From Enoplosus armatus (taxonomy: Eukaryota > Chordata > Actinopteri > Centrarchiformes > Enoplosidae): DNA of 64,000 bases. Positions within the stretch are counted from its first letter, which is position 1. The number at the start of each line of letters is the position of its first letter. The translations under genes and the position numbers were made by a program. Shown here piece by piece: positions 27,218-42,200 of this stretch. The notes under the pieces are model-generated. The model saw only the letters and a list, made by a program, of their open reading frames with translations, searched no databases and was not told where the DNA came from. The stretch spans positions 20,330,501 to 20,394,500 of the forward strand of contig NC_092186.1 of assembly GCF_043641665.1 (NCBI RefSeq), read 5' to 3'.

Positions 27218-30200
27218 TGCACAGGTATTTGTCTATGTGCATGTGTGTGAGCCTGAGATATAAAGTTCCTGATTAATAGGGTGTAAGTCAGTTATGAAAC
27301 TCAGGCGAAGCAATAAAATGAAGGTCACAGACACTTGATGCAGTCTGACGCTGTCTTCGCCGGTTGTGTGAGTTTGTTTGATAGCTCTCTGGTCTTTCTG
27401 CCTGGCTGGAGCAGCTTTGGGTCAACTGGGCTCAATCTTTAAGCAGCTGGAGCAACAGGGGTTGAAAGAATACATATTTTAATTGGGAATGTTAATCAGG
27501 TCACTGTGTAAGCTGTGTATTTCAGGTTGAGGAGAGTAGACAGTCTGACTTGATATAACTGAAAACACGACCAGACCCACGGACCAACAAAGATGATTTA
27601 TACATATTTTGTCAACTTATATGTAGGAATATGAAAGCATGTATGTCCAAAGCATCAGTTGTTTGAGGAATAACTTCAATATCAAAATTTAAAAAAGATC
27701 ATTCCATTTGACTCTTCCATAAAGGAAAAATTATGATGCATTTACCTTGCTTTTCCTGTATTACACTCTATTATACAAAAACTAAACCACATCATATAAA
27801 TATTTTGGGAAGGGGGAGAGGAGGAGGCCAAGGGGGAGCAGAATTATAGAAGACCTTAAAGAAAAGCGCAACTGTGACTAAATACAGCACTTTGTACTGC
27901 AAACCTACAGGACCTAAAACGTGATGTAGGATATTTGCAGACTACACATTTAGTGTATAATAGTATAAACTAGACTATTATCTATTTTCAAGCTCATAAA
28001 TTCACATCACAGTCCTGAAGATACGGTATGGAGAAAGTCGACTGGTAACACAAGTAGCAGTATGGCGCTTAACAGAGAGAAAATCAGTTAAAGTGATAAC
28101 CTGCAGCTTCATAATGTCAAACATCACTTTTCAACATTATAGAGGATTTCTTTTCCCAGGGAGGACCTTGAACAACACATAATATTAGCAGTAATAGGAA
28201 AATAACAGTAAGATATTAGAATGTATTATATGTATCTAGTTCTTTGTGAAATATTCTACATGAGAGAAACTCTGTTATGATACTGTTTGGATTCAGACTG
28301 GGCATAAAGTTATTTGTTCTACCAGGTATCCAATCATGAGACAGCTACATATTTGCTGAGTCACCACCAACGGTCTATAATTACAGGTGTAATCAGGTGA
28401 TCACTTTACCTGATGAAAGCCTTTCTGAGTCACTGTACACACAGCATTAAAGTGAAACAAAAAAAAAAGCATTCACACTTTCACACAAAAGCAGTATGTG
28501 GGTAGAACAGCAAATGTGGAATTGATTTTTACTTCAACTTGGGTTCACGTCAGGTTAAAATAAACAAAATACTAAAACACTTTTCCATTGCTGCATGTCG
28601 TGGACCAGCTGTTAACAGTGGCACCTTAATGCCTACATGCAGTTGGCATCATTAGGAGACAAAATGTTCCCCTTTCCGGCCTGCAGTGCAGATTTACAGC
28701 ACTGATATGATGCTGAGGATTTGCACTTTCAGATGCAACTCTAGAAGAAGATGCCTTTGCTAAATATGCCTGGCAAAAGTGTGTATTTGCTAGGGAGGCT
28801 GGAGAGTAGAGAATGAGTTATATCTTCTCAGCAGCGAGTCATTTTGAAGTTCGACTCCTACTTAGCAAATAGAGAGACAGATGGACAGACACAAACACAC
28901 ACATATAATATAATGCAGGCAGAGAGACTGACAGAACTCCCAACAGACATGGAGAGGGGATAGCAAGACAGGCAGAAAACATTTCCATTGTCACATCTAC
29001 TGAGTGTGTGAATGAAACAAATGACCCTATTAGAACGATTACATCAGTAAGTGGGACAAAGAGCCTAATCAGGTTCAAACACCCAACAATTTCCTTAATT
29101 AGAATCATCTCCATCCCTGACTCTGTACGTCGCCATCCTGTACAGACAGCACAAGTCCACACCCAGCCACACTGGACCATAAGGCAACACTATTAACAAA
29201 CAGTGCCCCTTCAAACCTGTTCCCAACTCCCCAAAGACACACAGACACACAGTAAAACACACACAGACATGCAGGCAGAAAAAAACATCACATATGCACA
29301 CATATAGAGGTGCAACAACGACGTGCATACTGAGTCATCAAATCATGCAGCTGAAATGTCTGAAATAAATACCAAATCAGACCGTTCCACCTGTGAAGAT
29401 TATGTGAATCAAGCCGTGGATTCTGCAACAGCAGCCTACATGTCTTGAGGGAAGAAAGCAAACCATAACCCACCTCTCCTCTTATCTGTCCCTTTCTCTT
29501 TCTCCCACCTCTCCCTCCCTCCTGCTTTCTCCAACTTCCAAACACTGACTCACTTTATTGCTTGTCGCAACGGCCGCCTCACTGCACCCTCCCAATGCAA
29601 GGTACACAGCCTGCATATATTTTGGCACCAAATCGACAAACACAAACACTCCCAATTCCACATTGCATCTTTCTCCTCCACTGGCAGCTGCACACACAGA
29701 TGTGTTTTAGATGATATGAAAGCCCTCTCTTCCCGTTGCAGCAGAGCACCCCTCCTGTCCCTTTTTGCTTTCTTTCACCTCAGTCTGCTCCTCTCTTCCA
29801 AACCATGGACCTCTCAGTCTCTCTCTCTCTCTCTCCTCTCTATATCTTTTTGCAGCTACCATCACTGCCTCTTTCTCTCATCCAAATCCTCTTCTTCAGC
29901 CCCCCAGGGGCAGAATCTCTCAGTCCCTCCTTCTCTCCATGCTTTCTTTTTTATCTCTTTCTCCCTCAGCTCTCCTGCCTTTGCTCTCACTCAGGCTGTC
30001 TCAAGAGGTATTTGTCATCATCGTGTACATGGAGCTCTTATGGATGATGTCTTCAAACTAGGCAGAGGGAAAGGGGGGGGGGGCTTGACAGTGATACAAA
30101 TAAACCTGGATTGACGAAGTGCAGATGCACTAACACAACAGTGTTTTTTGCTAAAGCTGAATTTCTGCCATCAGCAGTCGCTAATCACTCAGTTAATTAA

Positions 30201-33200
30201 AAGACTCATTCTGTAAGTTTCCTTTCTAGGACAACTAACAGCCAGTTAGGCTCAATATCAGCTGTGTTTTGCATTTTTGAAAAAGCATGTGATCAGAACT
30301 GGTTTCCTGTAGGTTTCAAAGCTGTATGGCCATCAACCTGCAATCAGGCCTGCTGCTAATTAACAAACTTCTCTCTCCAGCCATTAATAAATACTGCTGA
30401 CATAGTCTTAGCATCACATGTATCCCAATTATAAACAGACACAGGGCAGCTCCAGTGTAGTAGTACAAAGGAAACTAAACTTTATTTTAAATTTAGAACA
30501 GTAAAAAAAAGAGAAACGAGACTAACAGCCACGTTAGCAGCTCTGTGAGGTTGTACTTATGGGATAGCAGTGCTTTGAGCAAAATGCTAACATGCTCACA
30601 ATGACAAAGCTAACATGCTGATGTTTAGCAGGTATAATGTTTACCATGTTTATCATCTTAGTTTAAAGTGTTAGCATCCTACACATCTGCTAATTTATAT
30701 CAGCACAACAGGAAGAACAGGAAAACCTTCCGATACTCTAACTTGAAGGCAATCACATATTATTCCAATGTGGCTACCCCCACTGCCAGCCACAAGTCAT
30801 ACCGGATGAATATCCTAAATGAACTTTTTTTTGTTGTGTTACATCTTTGTAGCGTTTCATGAACGAGTGCTCTTTTTAAATTAGCTGAATGAATTAGACT
30901 ACAGAACCAGCGATGGTGGCTTTGCAGTCATGTTGTCAGTGGTTTGTTGACACTTGCACTAAAACACTAGTTCTAGTCGGCATATGGGCGACATCGTAGC
31001 TGTCAGAAAGTACTTATACTATATCTCTGACTCTGAATTACAAGTCGGAGGCTGGCATGAACGTTTTTTCCCGCTCAGATGCTCATAATTACGGTTTAAT
31101 TAAGGTTATGAGGTGAACGAAGCATAAACACAAAGTACAGCTGAGGCTGATGGGAATGTCATTAGTTTTGCAGGTATTTGGTCATTAATGAAAGTACTAC
31201 AGAAATCAAAAGTGTAATCTGTTTATGTCACGAGATGAAAAGCCAGGGGATCACCAATTTTTTTTTTTTTACAATTCATCAATTAGTCCTGAGGGGAACA
31301 CAAATATCTGTACTAAATGTCATGGTAATCCATCCAATAGCAGTAGAGACATTTCACTAAAAAACAAAAATGTCAAACACATGGTGGCGAAAAGACGTCA
31401 TCCTCTGGGGATCACGAATGGAAATCCACCTGTTGTTGAGATTATTTCAGTCTGGACCAAAGTGTGGGACCGAGCGACCAACATTGTCATACCTAAAGCC
31501 ATGCTGCCAGAGTGGCTAAAAACATCTCTAGAGAGACCTGTTCTGAGATAAAAGAACATGTATATGATGTAGTTGAGATAAGTTTTTCTAAAGGAAGGAG
31601 ATAAAAGATGTCTGTTCCACCTTTGTGACAAATGGTGGAAGTCAGGACTCTGGTTTCCTCATTAACAGGTGCAGGTAGGAAAATAGGGACTCGTCCTTGG
31701 CTTCAACATAACAATGACTACATGTGACACCGGAGCTGCCTGTGGCTGCGAGCCAAGAGAAGGACGAGGCAAGACCATGTCGCACGAAAAGAGCCACAGT
31801 GCTCACACAGCAGAGTAGTTGAAGTATCACTTTTCCTCATCCCATCGTCTTTCTCTCCTTTACATTTGCCCCTGCTCTCACTAAATCTGCATCCTTCATT
31901 TCCCACTGTCTCTCTCTCTTTCTGCCAAGTAGGCTAATCAGTGGTTCATTCTAGGTTAGCTGGTTAATTTGAATGAGCAACTTCAGTGAAGAAGCAAAGA
32001 AGCAGGATTTCAGCTGTCATATCTGTTATAAAGCTTGGGTTAAATGAGGAAACGGATGCAGTCTACTATTCAGTCAGGTAACAATCATGAACGAAAGCCA
32101 GTGTTGAATCCCTTTCATGCCCAGTCGATGCAGAGTACTCCTTCAGACAACCACAGACTGGTTATCTAACTGCCTGAATTGAGCATTGTCAAGGGGGGGA
32201 TCACGAATTATGAATAAGCGAGTGGTGATGATGAATATAGTGGAGTGAATAGCAGCCTTTGTGGAGCAAACAGACCTCGTTGTTGAGTAGTGGGCAACTG
32301 CCAAAATGGAGGGAGGGTTTTCTTATTAACACACAGAACAAAAGGGACACGGCTTACACGCAACAACAATGCGAACACACGCAAGTGGTCATTTCTGTGT
32401 CATACGGAGCCGGTTAAGGGTCACTGCAGCACCATGGCATTTTTGGAACATAACGGGTTGGATGTTTGGATACAGCATGACCAAATACCTTGAAAAAATT
32501 TAAAGCAAGATGTAATTGATAAACATAGTCATATTCACAGAGAGTTGGATGTAAAGATCGATACCGCTCTCGTATCTGTCGGTTCAAAATGAAGCTGGTG
32601 CAGCTGGTCAGCTTAGCCTTGCTTAGCATAAAGACTAGAAACAGGGTGAAACAGCTAGTCTGGCTCCTTTTTCTTTGTACAGATTAAACAGACGAGATGA
32701 GACGAGATAAATTAGCTTTAGAGGTGTTGGTAGGTAGATTGAGAGCCATACTAGCCCTGTTACCAGTCTTTATACTAAGCTAAGCTGGATGTACAGTGCA
32801 TCCGGAAAGTATTCACGGCGCTTCACTTTTTCCACATTTTGTTATGTTACACCCTTATTCCAAAATGGATTAAATTAATTTTTTTCCTCAAAATTCTACA
32901 CACAACACCCCATAATTACAATGTGAAAAAAGTTTTTTTGAAATTTTTGCAAATTTATTAAAAATAAAAAACTAAGAAATCACATGTACATAAGTATTCA
33001 CAGCCTTTGCAATGAAGCTCAAAATTGAGCTCAGGTGCATCCTGTTTCCACTGATCATCCTTGAGATGTTTCTGCCGCTTAATTGGAGTCCACCTGTGGT
33101 AAATTCAGTTGATTGGACATGATTTGGAAAGGCACACACCTGTCTATATAAGGTCCCACAGTTGACAGTGCATGTCAGAGCACAAACCAAGCATGAAGTC

Positions 33201-36200
33201 AAAGGAATTGTCTGTAGACCTCCGAGACAGGATTGTTTCGAGGCACAAATCTGGGGAAGGTTACAGAAAAATTTCTGCTGCTTTGAAGGTCCCAATGAGC
33301 ACAGTGGCCTCCATCATCCGTAAGTGGAAGAAGTTCGGAACCACCAGGACTCTTCCTAGAGCTGGCCGGCCATCTAAACTGAGTAATCGGGGGAGAAGGG
33401 CCTTAGTCAGGGAGGTGACCAAGAACCCGATGGTCAGTCTGTCAGAGCTCCAGAGTTCCTCTGTGGAGAGAGGAGAACCTTCCAGAAGGACAACCATCTC
33501 TGCAGCAATCCACCAATCAGGCCTGTATGGTAGAGTGGCCAGACGGAAGCCACTCCTTAGTAAAAGGCACATAGCAGCCCGCCTGGAGTTTGCCAAAAGG
33601 CACCTGAAGGACTCTCAGACCATGAGAAACAAAATTCTCTGGTCTGATGAGACAAAGATTGAACTCTTTGGTGTGAATGCCAGGCGTCACGTTTGGAGGA
33701 AACCAGGCACCGCTCATCACCAGGCCAATACCATCCCTACAGTGAAGCATGGTGGTGGCAGCATCATGCTGTGGGGATGTTTTTCAGCGGCAGGAACTGG
33801 GAGACTAGTCAGGATAGAGGGAAAGATGAATGCAGCAAAGTACAGAGACATCCTGGATGAAAACCTGCTCCAGAGCGCTCTTGACCTCAGACTGGGGCGA
33901 CGGTTTATCTTTCAGCAGGACAACGACCCTAAGCACACAGCCAAGATATCAAAGGAGTGGCTTCAGGACAACTCTGTGAATGTCCTTGAGTGGCCCAGCC
34001 AGAGCCCAGACTTGAATCCGATTGAACATCTCTGGAGAGATCTGAAAATGGCTGTGCACCGACGCTTCCCATCCAACCTGATGGAGCTTGAGAGGTGCTG
34101 CAAAGAGGAATGGGTGAAACTGCCCAAAGATAGGTGTGCCAAGCTTGTGGCATCATATTCAAAAAGACTTGAGGCTGTAATTGCTGCCAAAGGTGCATCA
34201 ACAAAGTATTGAGCAAAGGCTGTGAATACTTATGTACATGTGATTTCTCAGGTTTTTTATTTTTAATAAATTTGCAAAAATCTCAAAAAAACGTTTTTCA
34301 CGTTGTCATTATGGGGTGTTGTGTGTAGAATTTTGAGGAAAAAAATGAATTTAATCCATTTTGGTATAAGGCTGCAACATAACAAAATGTGGAAAAAGTG
34401 AAGCGCTGTGAATACTTTCCGGATGCACTGTACCTTCATTCTGAACACACAGGCATGAGGGTAGTATCGATCTTCTCATTTAACTCTCGGCAAGAGTAAA
34501 GTAAATACACAACATATTTCCCAAAATATGTTACTATTCCTTTAACTTGAAAGTTTTACCTAAAGCCAAGCAAAGCACTACAATGCAAATTTAATCACTA
34601 TGACACAAACATTTTTCTTATTCAGAGCACACAAAGGGTCAAATGGAGGACCAAACAACTCAGGCATTCAGAGAAAACAGAGTCATACATTTTTAAGGAG
34701 CTTTAACAGAGGGCATTAGTGTCTAATGTGGGCCTGTTACTGTAAATCCGACCGACTGTACCAGACTCAACCTTTTGTCTTGGAAAGTTGAAGTCAGAAC
34801 AATTTAGTGGAGGTTAATTGAATTATGGAAAGAAATATAGAAATGAGATTGCTTTGATAGAAAAAAAAAGGAGGGGATTCAGTTTGTGTCAGTGTCTCAG
34901 GAGGTCAATCATAATTATAATCTTCATAATCATTTGATAATCAGGCACTCCAATAAACATCAGGCAAACTGGGTATTTCTATTCAGAAATGATCCCGGGC
35001 ACTATGGCAATAGAAGAAGAAAGGAGAATAGAAGAGTGAATTTAAGATACTGTAGCAGTGAGTCAGTCAGTCTAATGGCTGTGGACTAACCAATCTGTGA
35101 TGGTAAAATATTCTATTCCTGGACAGGAAAGATGGGAGGGAGGCTCCGAGTCAGATCAATACCCAGAGGAACCTGTGATTATTGTACATTACTACACCAT
35201 CCCTCCCATTTCCTTTCCCGCTCAATGACAAGTAGAAGAAGACATCTTTAATGACTTAGTCGGCTTTGATTTCTTGTGCCTTTCAAAAAAGGAGCTTGAG
35301 GAAGATCTGTGCCGCATTTTATCCTGATTTATTTAGCTGTGGAGTTTCTACATGTTAGGAAGGTCAGTAACACTATTATACATGTAACATCAAATCAAAT
35401 GGGAATTAGATAGAAACAAATACATTTTTAAGCACACGTAGTACTGTATAAGCAGCATGGTTGTTTTATTAAAATGTATTAAAATGACTGGTTAATCTGA
35501 GTGCAGGATTGAGCAAATTCAACCCAACTGGAGAGACTAATTACTCTTCTCTTTGTGAATGGAGACAGTCAAACACAAAGAGCTTCACACAAACAACAGG
35601 CTGTTGACTCTAATGCTTCAATAAACACAAATCAGGAGCAAAGTGAAAAACTGGAGATTTTTCCCTCTCAAATCCAAATACGGATGTTATAGCAGTGGCA
35701 ATGCAGTTTATTTTCCAAAGTCAGTTTCTTCAGACATCATCAGAAACACTGCACAATCGCAGCCTCCTCACAGCACTTTGCTAAGAGAAATGACAGGAGT
35801 AAAAGCTGCAGCAAGTGAGAATCATGATTCTCTGACCGTATGACAAAAAGATTTGCAGCCAACAGAACAGGCATGTTGCTGCAGATGACACATAGAGTAT
35901 ATGTTCTTTTATACGTGATGGTGTGGACTGCACAATAAACAAAAAGGCAAGGAGAAAAGAGAAAATAAAGGGGTAAAAGCAGAGGAAATACATGAGAAGG
36001 AAGCTCAATAGAAGCCCATACTTTACTGTTGTAGGCTTTCATCAGTCAACATTGACAATGTGCAAATACATGAGCTGGAACAGAATGTTCCCCTTTAGCC
36101 GTTGAAAGACTTTCACCACATTCAAATTCTTATTACAAGGTAGGGGTCCGAATCTGACTGGGCTTTTCAGACAAGGAACAAAAGATGCAAACCAAAACTA

Positions 36201-39200
36201 AACAAAAAGGAGAAGAGTGAGAACTACCTCAGTACATATTACACACTCCAACCTCTTCAACCCCACTGACCCCCACCCACCCTCAGTGGACGAGTCATGC
36301 TGAGCCGCCAAGCTTTGTTCAAACCAACAGAGCTTTATTTTAAATTCTAGTGGAGTTCCCAAAGCTCCCAAAAATACCACAGATGTCAGGCTGAATTATG
36401 GGAAATTGTATACAATGATGCACAAGACAACAAAAATATTTCCATTTGATGGAATGGTGCAGCTATAAAAACACTGAGTCTTGGGTCTAAATACTTAATT
36501 CAGTGTAAACATCAAGTGGCTTCAATGAAGAGCTGGAACAAGCTAACACAGAATATATATGAGATATTGTTAGTCAGTGTGGATTTAGGATTTTTTTTTC
36601 AACCTGAAAGCTACTTACGGGTAAATATAGAAGAAAAGTAAAAAGGAATTTAAAGGGGCTAATCAAAAGGTGTAACTTTAAGCTTTTAGCAGCATCACAC
36701 AAAAATGTCTTTTTTTTTGTATTTTAAAGAAGCTATAATCAGTATTTTCATAATAACAATGTATGACGTGAAAACACTGTGACAATGTGAAAGGTGTCAC
36801 TCACAGTGATGAAACAGCAGAGAATTATCACCTGAATCTGCTACTCCCCTCAGCTTTACAGAGCTTTATAGTGACTTTCAGCTCATTGTTTAGCTGTCCA
36901 GCCGCAACTTCACTGCTTTGGTAACCGTTTTCAGTGAAAGGGCTCTAAAAACTACCTGCTCAACACCAAACAGCAGAAGGACACAGTTAGCGACTAGCTG
37001 GTGAACATAGTGGGGCACTAAACAGCTAAAGAGGCAGATATTTCCCTCAAGAGATGGTAGAGACCAAAAACAAAGCTAAAAAACAGAACAGGGAATATTG
37101 GACATTTGCAAGGTGGCCAGAAACACGACTTCAAATGAATGATAATGTTGTCTGTAACTGCTGAATGTGCAGTTATTGCAGGTGTAGCCAGTTGTTGACA
37201 CTGAATTTTCATAAACAAATCATAAACAAATAAGGCAGATCTCAAAAAAGCAGTATTAGTTTATTCAAGCAGTTTATTCAATTATAACTGAATAACTTTA
37301 TACATTCTATATATTGTATTGGTTTTATGTGTCATTGATACTTGATGTTAAAGTTCAAACTATAGGATGCTTGGTCTGAGGCTCCACAGCTGTTTTTTTG
37401 AAGATAACAGGCAAAGTTAGACAAAGACAGTGCCTTGGTGACAGACGTTTCTTTTGGCAAGCATAAAAATGAACATTGTATGAAAAGTGATTCTCCTAAA
37501 TGTGTCTTCAATGTCAACAAGGAGAACAGATTAAAAAGGAAGGCCAGAGAAGGGAAAATACTTAATTTTAAGAGAGATTTATTGAGGTGAAATCTCAGGG
37601 CAGAACCCTCTGCCAAGCTCTTATCTGTCATCTACAGCTGTGGGCTCTATGCTAATGTACAAGCAGAAAGTGTTGTTTTCCCCCTTTACAGAGTTACTCT
37701 CTCTAAACACTTCAATCGAAGATAAAGGGTTGAGGCTGATGAGCACTGATTCTGTTCCCCATCACTAAACAAGCTCCCTTCCTGCCCTACACCATTACCA
37801 AACAAGATAAAAACACAGAGCCATGCAGGGAAAGCTAAAAGAGAAAAGCGATGGAAGAGAGACTCCTGAGTTACGTAGTCATCACCAGAGGAAGGCCAAG
37901 TGCGTCGCCGCATTTCTGAGCATGCTTCAAACAGATTTTGCTGCTTTCTACGAAGGTTTAACTTTGACAATCTGCCTGCTAAAGAGGGTAATGAGTAGAA
38001 GACGAAATGCCAAACAAATGTAAAAGTACAGCGGCTAAACAAAACAAGTCACAGGAGGGTATTAAGAGGGAAACAAGACTGATAGAGAGGACGAAGACCT
38101 ACATTACAGACTGAATGTGCTTTACAGTTCCCTTGCTTCTCATTGACTGGCTCTGTGCTAACACACGGATAATGTCTCTAGTTATTAGCTGGAGGAGAAA
38201 GAGCTTTTCTCCCCCATGTGTTGTACGTTACACTTTCATAGCCCTTTAGCCTTCTCTGGAGGCTGCAGATTGGCTAATGTGGAGCAATTCCCCCACAACC
38301 GAGGCTAAAAACAGCATTCTTCACCATGGTCGTTGTATTTCTCCTGGCTTTGCTTAGCAACTACCAAAAAAAAAAAAGAAGAAAGAAATCAAATCCAAAG
38401 AGGATAAAGGACAAGGTGACCGAATGCACTTCAGTCCTACTTTTTCCTTCAGGAATGTAATATCAGTTACACACAGGAGGAGGCTGGTTATTGACTCTGC
38501 TTTGATCACAGAGAATGGAGCCTAAACTCACTGATAAAGGTCTCTGCCACATACAAGGCAGGAGACAGGCAACACCAGCAGCACTCTCTCTGTGCTTGGA
38601 ATGCATTAAGCTCTGCGAGTGTGCATTATCATTTTCTGCTTACAGTTTAATAATCTTCATGGCTATAAATGGAAAATTGTAAATTTCCAGAGAGCATGAA
38701 TGGGGATTTAGAAGTTGGTTGGCTAGAGGCAAAGAGGCATTATGGGTGATATGATTAAGCCATTAAAAACTTGAGAATCTAGGGCAAGTGAATCACCACT
38801 GGCAAGACAGATGGTTTATCACAACTTGGACAAAACATACGCGCATCTAATGGCTCTGGATATAGGTATCTATACAGCAGTTACAGGGGGATGCCGTCCC
38901 CGGAAGGTGTTTGATGCAGGTGCAGGCAGTACATGTACGGGATCATCTCTACATTTGGAAACCCAGGCCAACAAGTAGGCAGGGTTAGGGGTGTGATCTG
39001 TCGCTAAGCGGATATAAATTCAATTGCGCGTGCTGCTCTCGGTTTGTTTAAGAAATATCTACTGTTTAAACACGTGATGGCTACTGTGAATCATATCAAT
39101 CATCTCCAAGAATGTTCTTTCTCAAACATTTTCTGTCCCTCAAAATGGGCACAAATCTGGTAAATAAGGTAGCATCATCAGCCCTGTGCAACAAACAGAC

Positions 39201-42200
39201 TTACCACACAGTGTGGAACTCATTGGACTCATTTTTATGTTAGGTAAAAACACACCAGGGATTGCTGTGACGCTAAAAACTGAGTCAATGGCCCACCGTG
39301 ACTGATTGACTGTAACTGATAGCGGAAACACTGAATTTTGACATTGATGAAGAAACTGCATTTAATGTAGATCGGTCTCGTCATGGCCAATTCATGATCT
39401 GCTTAATAAGGTCATCATTACGATCGGTGCATCCCTAATCCTCACAGAAGATGAGGTGATGAATCTTTTGTTTCTTGCAACACAAAGATGAGTTTGGGAA
39501 GTTCACATGAGCAGATACAGCCACTATGCCTTTGAAATTGACCATGAAACGAGTACCAGCCATGCAAACTAACATCACCAACAGAAAATCTATTAAAATG
39601 ACTACAGCATTAACAGTGTTTACATCATCTGACCAGCATCTACTTCACTGAAATGATCTAAATTTTAAGACAAGCTGCTCATAATAAATATGAAGCACAT
39701 TCAAGAGCTGGCCACTTAATTTTTATAGTTAGCCTGATGGTCTGCTTAATTCTACCATGAAATGTCTTCACCCATCAAGAGCTGGTTCATCAAAGTGATC
39801 TGTCACTTGTGCGTTTGACCAGTCAGGTAAGGTTAATAAAGCTCCAACATTACTAGCAGCAAGGTCACCCCACACAGAGGCGACTTTCCTTGATCACTAA
39901 CGCAGCTAATGTGCAGCTCAGCACTTACTCTAGAAATGGAGAGGAGAAGGAGAACAGGAAACATATCTCTGTGGAGGAATGAATAAGAATGAGACGGGCA
40001 AAGAGGCGCAGAGAGAGAGGCATTAAGTTCGGAGTCATTAGGCACAACACACTGCTGTCATTATATCATACTGCATTACATTCATCAGCCCCGTCATTTG
40101 TGAAGCTGTGGGAGGCCACAAAACCAGTGGCTCAGTCTGTCTGCTGCTGTGAAAACCAGTTCTCCTTTTTGGGAAGTTCACTGTGATGGTTTTTCCTCTC
40201 AACACTGCCCTGCCTTACACTGCTGTATTTAAAGCAACCTGTGTGACACTGAACCTGACTAAATCCGAGGTATTCCACTTGCTTAAGAGGAAGTGAGAGT
40301 GAGAGAGCAGAGCCCTGGCCAAGAGTCTATGGATAAGTGCAGATCCCTGCTTTATACATTTTTCTCATGCATTTTGCAGACTGTGAAGTGCATGTGTTAA
40401 TGCCAAGCATCAAGGATGGAGCTAAGTTTACATAGGTGAAAATGGACCCCTCAGATCTCACCACTGCCTCAAAGAGTACCTTCACTATCAGATCAGGAAC
40501 ACAGGTGACAAAAGGGTTTTTGAGCTATCATTTTAGTCAAAGTCAAAGTCAAGCACATTTCGTACGATAGGCGTGCTTCAAAATAAACGGCAAAAATAGG
40601 CAAAGATCATACATGACAAAAACATATAAAGATAAGAAGGTATTACCCATATAAAAACATTATAAAATAAAAGTTTTATCCGTTAACCACACACTTCTAA
40701 CTAACACAAAACTAAAAGCTTCCGAAAAGAGATGTTTTTAGTCTGCTTTTAAAAGAAGACAGTGTTGTAGCAGACATTAGTTCATGTGGTAGATAATTCC
40801 AGAGAGAAAGACCATAATGACTGAAGGCACCATAGGCTGATTTAGAATTGATTCTAGGTATAGTGAGGAGACCTGTACTTGATGATCTAAGGGATCCCTG
40901 GTGAGCATGTCAATGATGTAGGAAGAAGCTAAAACACTCATGGATTTAAAAACAATAAGAAGCATTTCAAAGTAATTTATTTGTTTTACTGGGATGATGT
41001 GTTCAAACCTTTTGGTTTTAGTTAATACTCTGGCTGCAGAATTCTGAATAAGCTGGAGTTTACATTACAGTAATCTAGTCGACTGGATATAAATGCATGA
41101 ACCAGCTTTTCAGAATCTGACCGTGACACGAAGCATCTAACTTTACAAATATTTCTAAGATGATAAAAGGCAGTGTTGGAGATATTAGACGTGTGCTTCT
41201 GGAAGTTAAGATCAGCATCCAAAATCACACCCAAATTTTTGGCATGCTCACAAGGTTTTACCGACAGGGGAGTTAACAAAGAGTGAATCTGGTGCCTCAA
41301 AGCCTTGGGACCTACTAAAAGAATCTCTGTTTTGTCCTTATTTAGCTGTTTTCACTGGACTAAGGTAGTTGGCAAAACTGTGTGTTATCAGCAGCATGGG
41401 AGTGATATGAAATGTTGAATTGCTGAATGATGGACCTAAGTGGGAGCATCAGAGCAACAGCAGTGGACCAAGAATTGACCCTTAAGGGACTCCATATTGA
41501 ATGTCGACTTCATCTGATTCAAAGGTACTGATAGAAACACAGAGAAAGATCTTCCAGTAAGATAAGAAGAAAGCCAGTTAAGAACTGTGCCTCTAAGGCC
41601 GAAACAGTGTTCAAGATACTGAAGAAGAATTATATATGTTGAAGGTCAACAAGCACCAGAATAGAAACTTTATGCTAATTTGAACATAATTAACACGTTT
41701 CTGTACTGTGGTTAATTCTAAAACCAGACTAGTAGACATCAAGCGAATTGTTATACGACAGATACATATCTAATTGTTGGTATGCAACCTTTTCAAGATT
41801 TTTTTCCCAGAAGTAGAAGGTTGGAGATTGGTCTGTAGTTGTAGTGTAACTTTTAGATCAATTTTCCTTGCTAAACCTGCTCACTTTGATATGTTTTATA
41901 CAGTGAAACCTAATTCATATAGTGTAGCAGTTAAAAAACAGCAAAGATATAAAGTGTGATCATGATGCAGAATAATAATGTAATAGTGTGACAAACATTT
42001 GAATTCCTACATATTTTGAAATGGGCAATTAAGAAGTTGCTGGGAAGAATACCCATACATGTGGCTACAATACATTCCTTACTGAAGTATTTTGGACACT
42101 GTCCTGATGAAAGAAACGCAACAACACCATCAACACCATCTCATTAAGCCCCCAGTTTCAGCGAACAAGCACCACCTACTTCCTGAAGATAAAATACAAA

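Larger units (their letters stand above)
32794..34430 (+). mobile_element. intact Tc1-like DNA transposon, 1637 bp
   Basis: The element starts CAGTGCATCCGGAAAGTATT and ends with its reverse complement, flanked on both sides by TA (32792-32793 and 34431-34432), the target duplicated by Tc1/mariner transposases. Terminal inverted repeats are about 217 bp each (32794-33010 and 34213-34430) with only scattered mismatches. Each arm carries an outer AAGTATTCAC motif at its tip and an inner AAGTATTCACAGCCTTTGC near its inner end, i.e. an IR/DR layout. The interior holds one uninterrupted transposase ORF. The near-identical arms and open frame point to a recent insertion into ANO8 intron 1, in the orientation opposite to ANO8. 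Confidence 0.95.
32540..34548. mobile_element. fold-back MITE-like element (family A), split by a Tc1 insertion
   Basis: The left part 32540-32793 (AGATCGATACCGCTCTCGTA, GCTTAGCATAAAGACTAGAA, ...CTAAGCTAAGCTGGATG) and right part 34433-34548 (CATGAGGGTAGTATCGATCT, AACTCTCGGCAAGAG, ...CTATTCCTTTAAC) are halves of the same family as 21171-21582. The Tc1-like element sits exactly between them. The left terminus of the MITE is decayed. Confidence 0.8.

Noticed and set aside
29716..30114. Three overlapping 98-132-codon ORFs
   Set aside because: They arise from a pyrimidine-rich stretch open in all three frames, giving Ser/Leu runs only.
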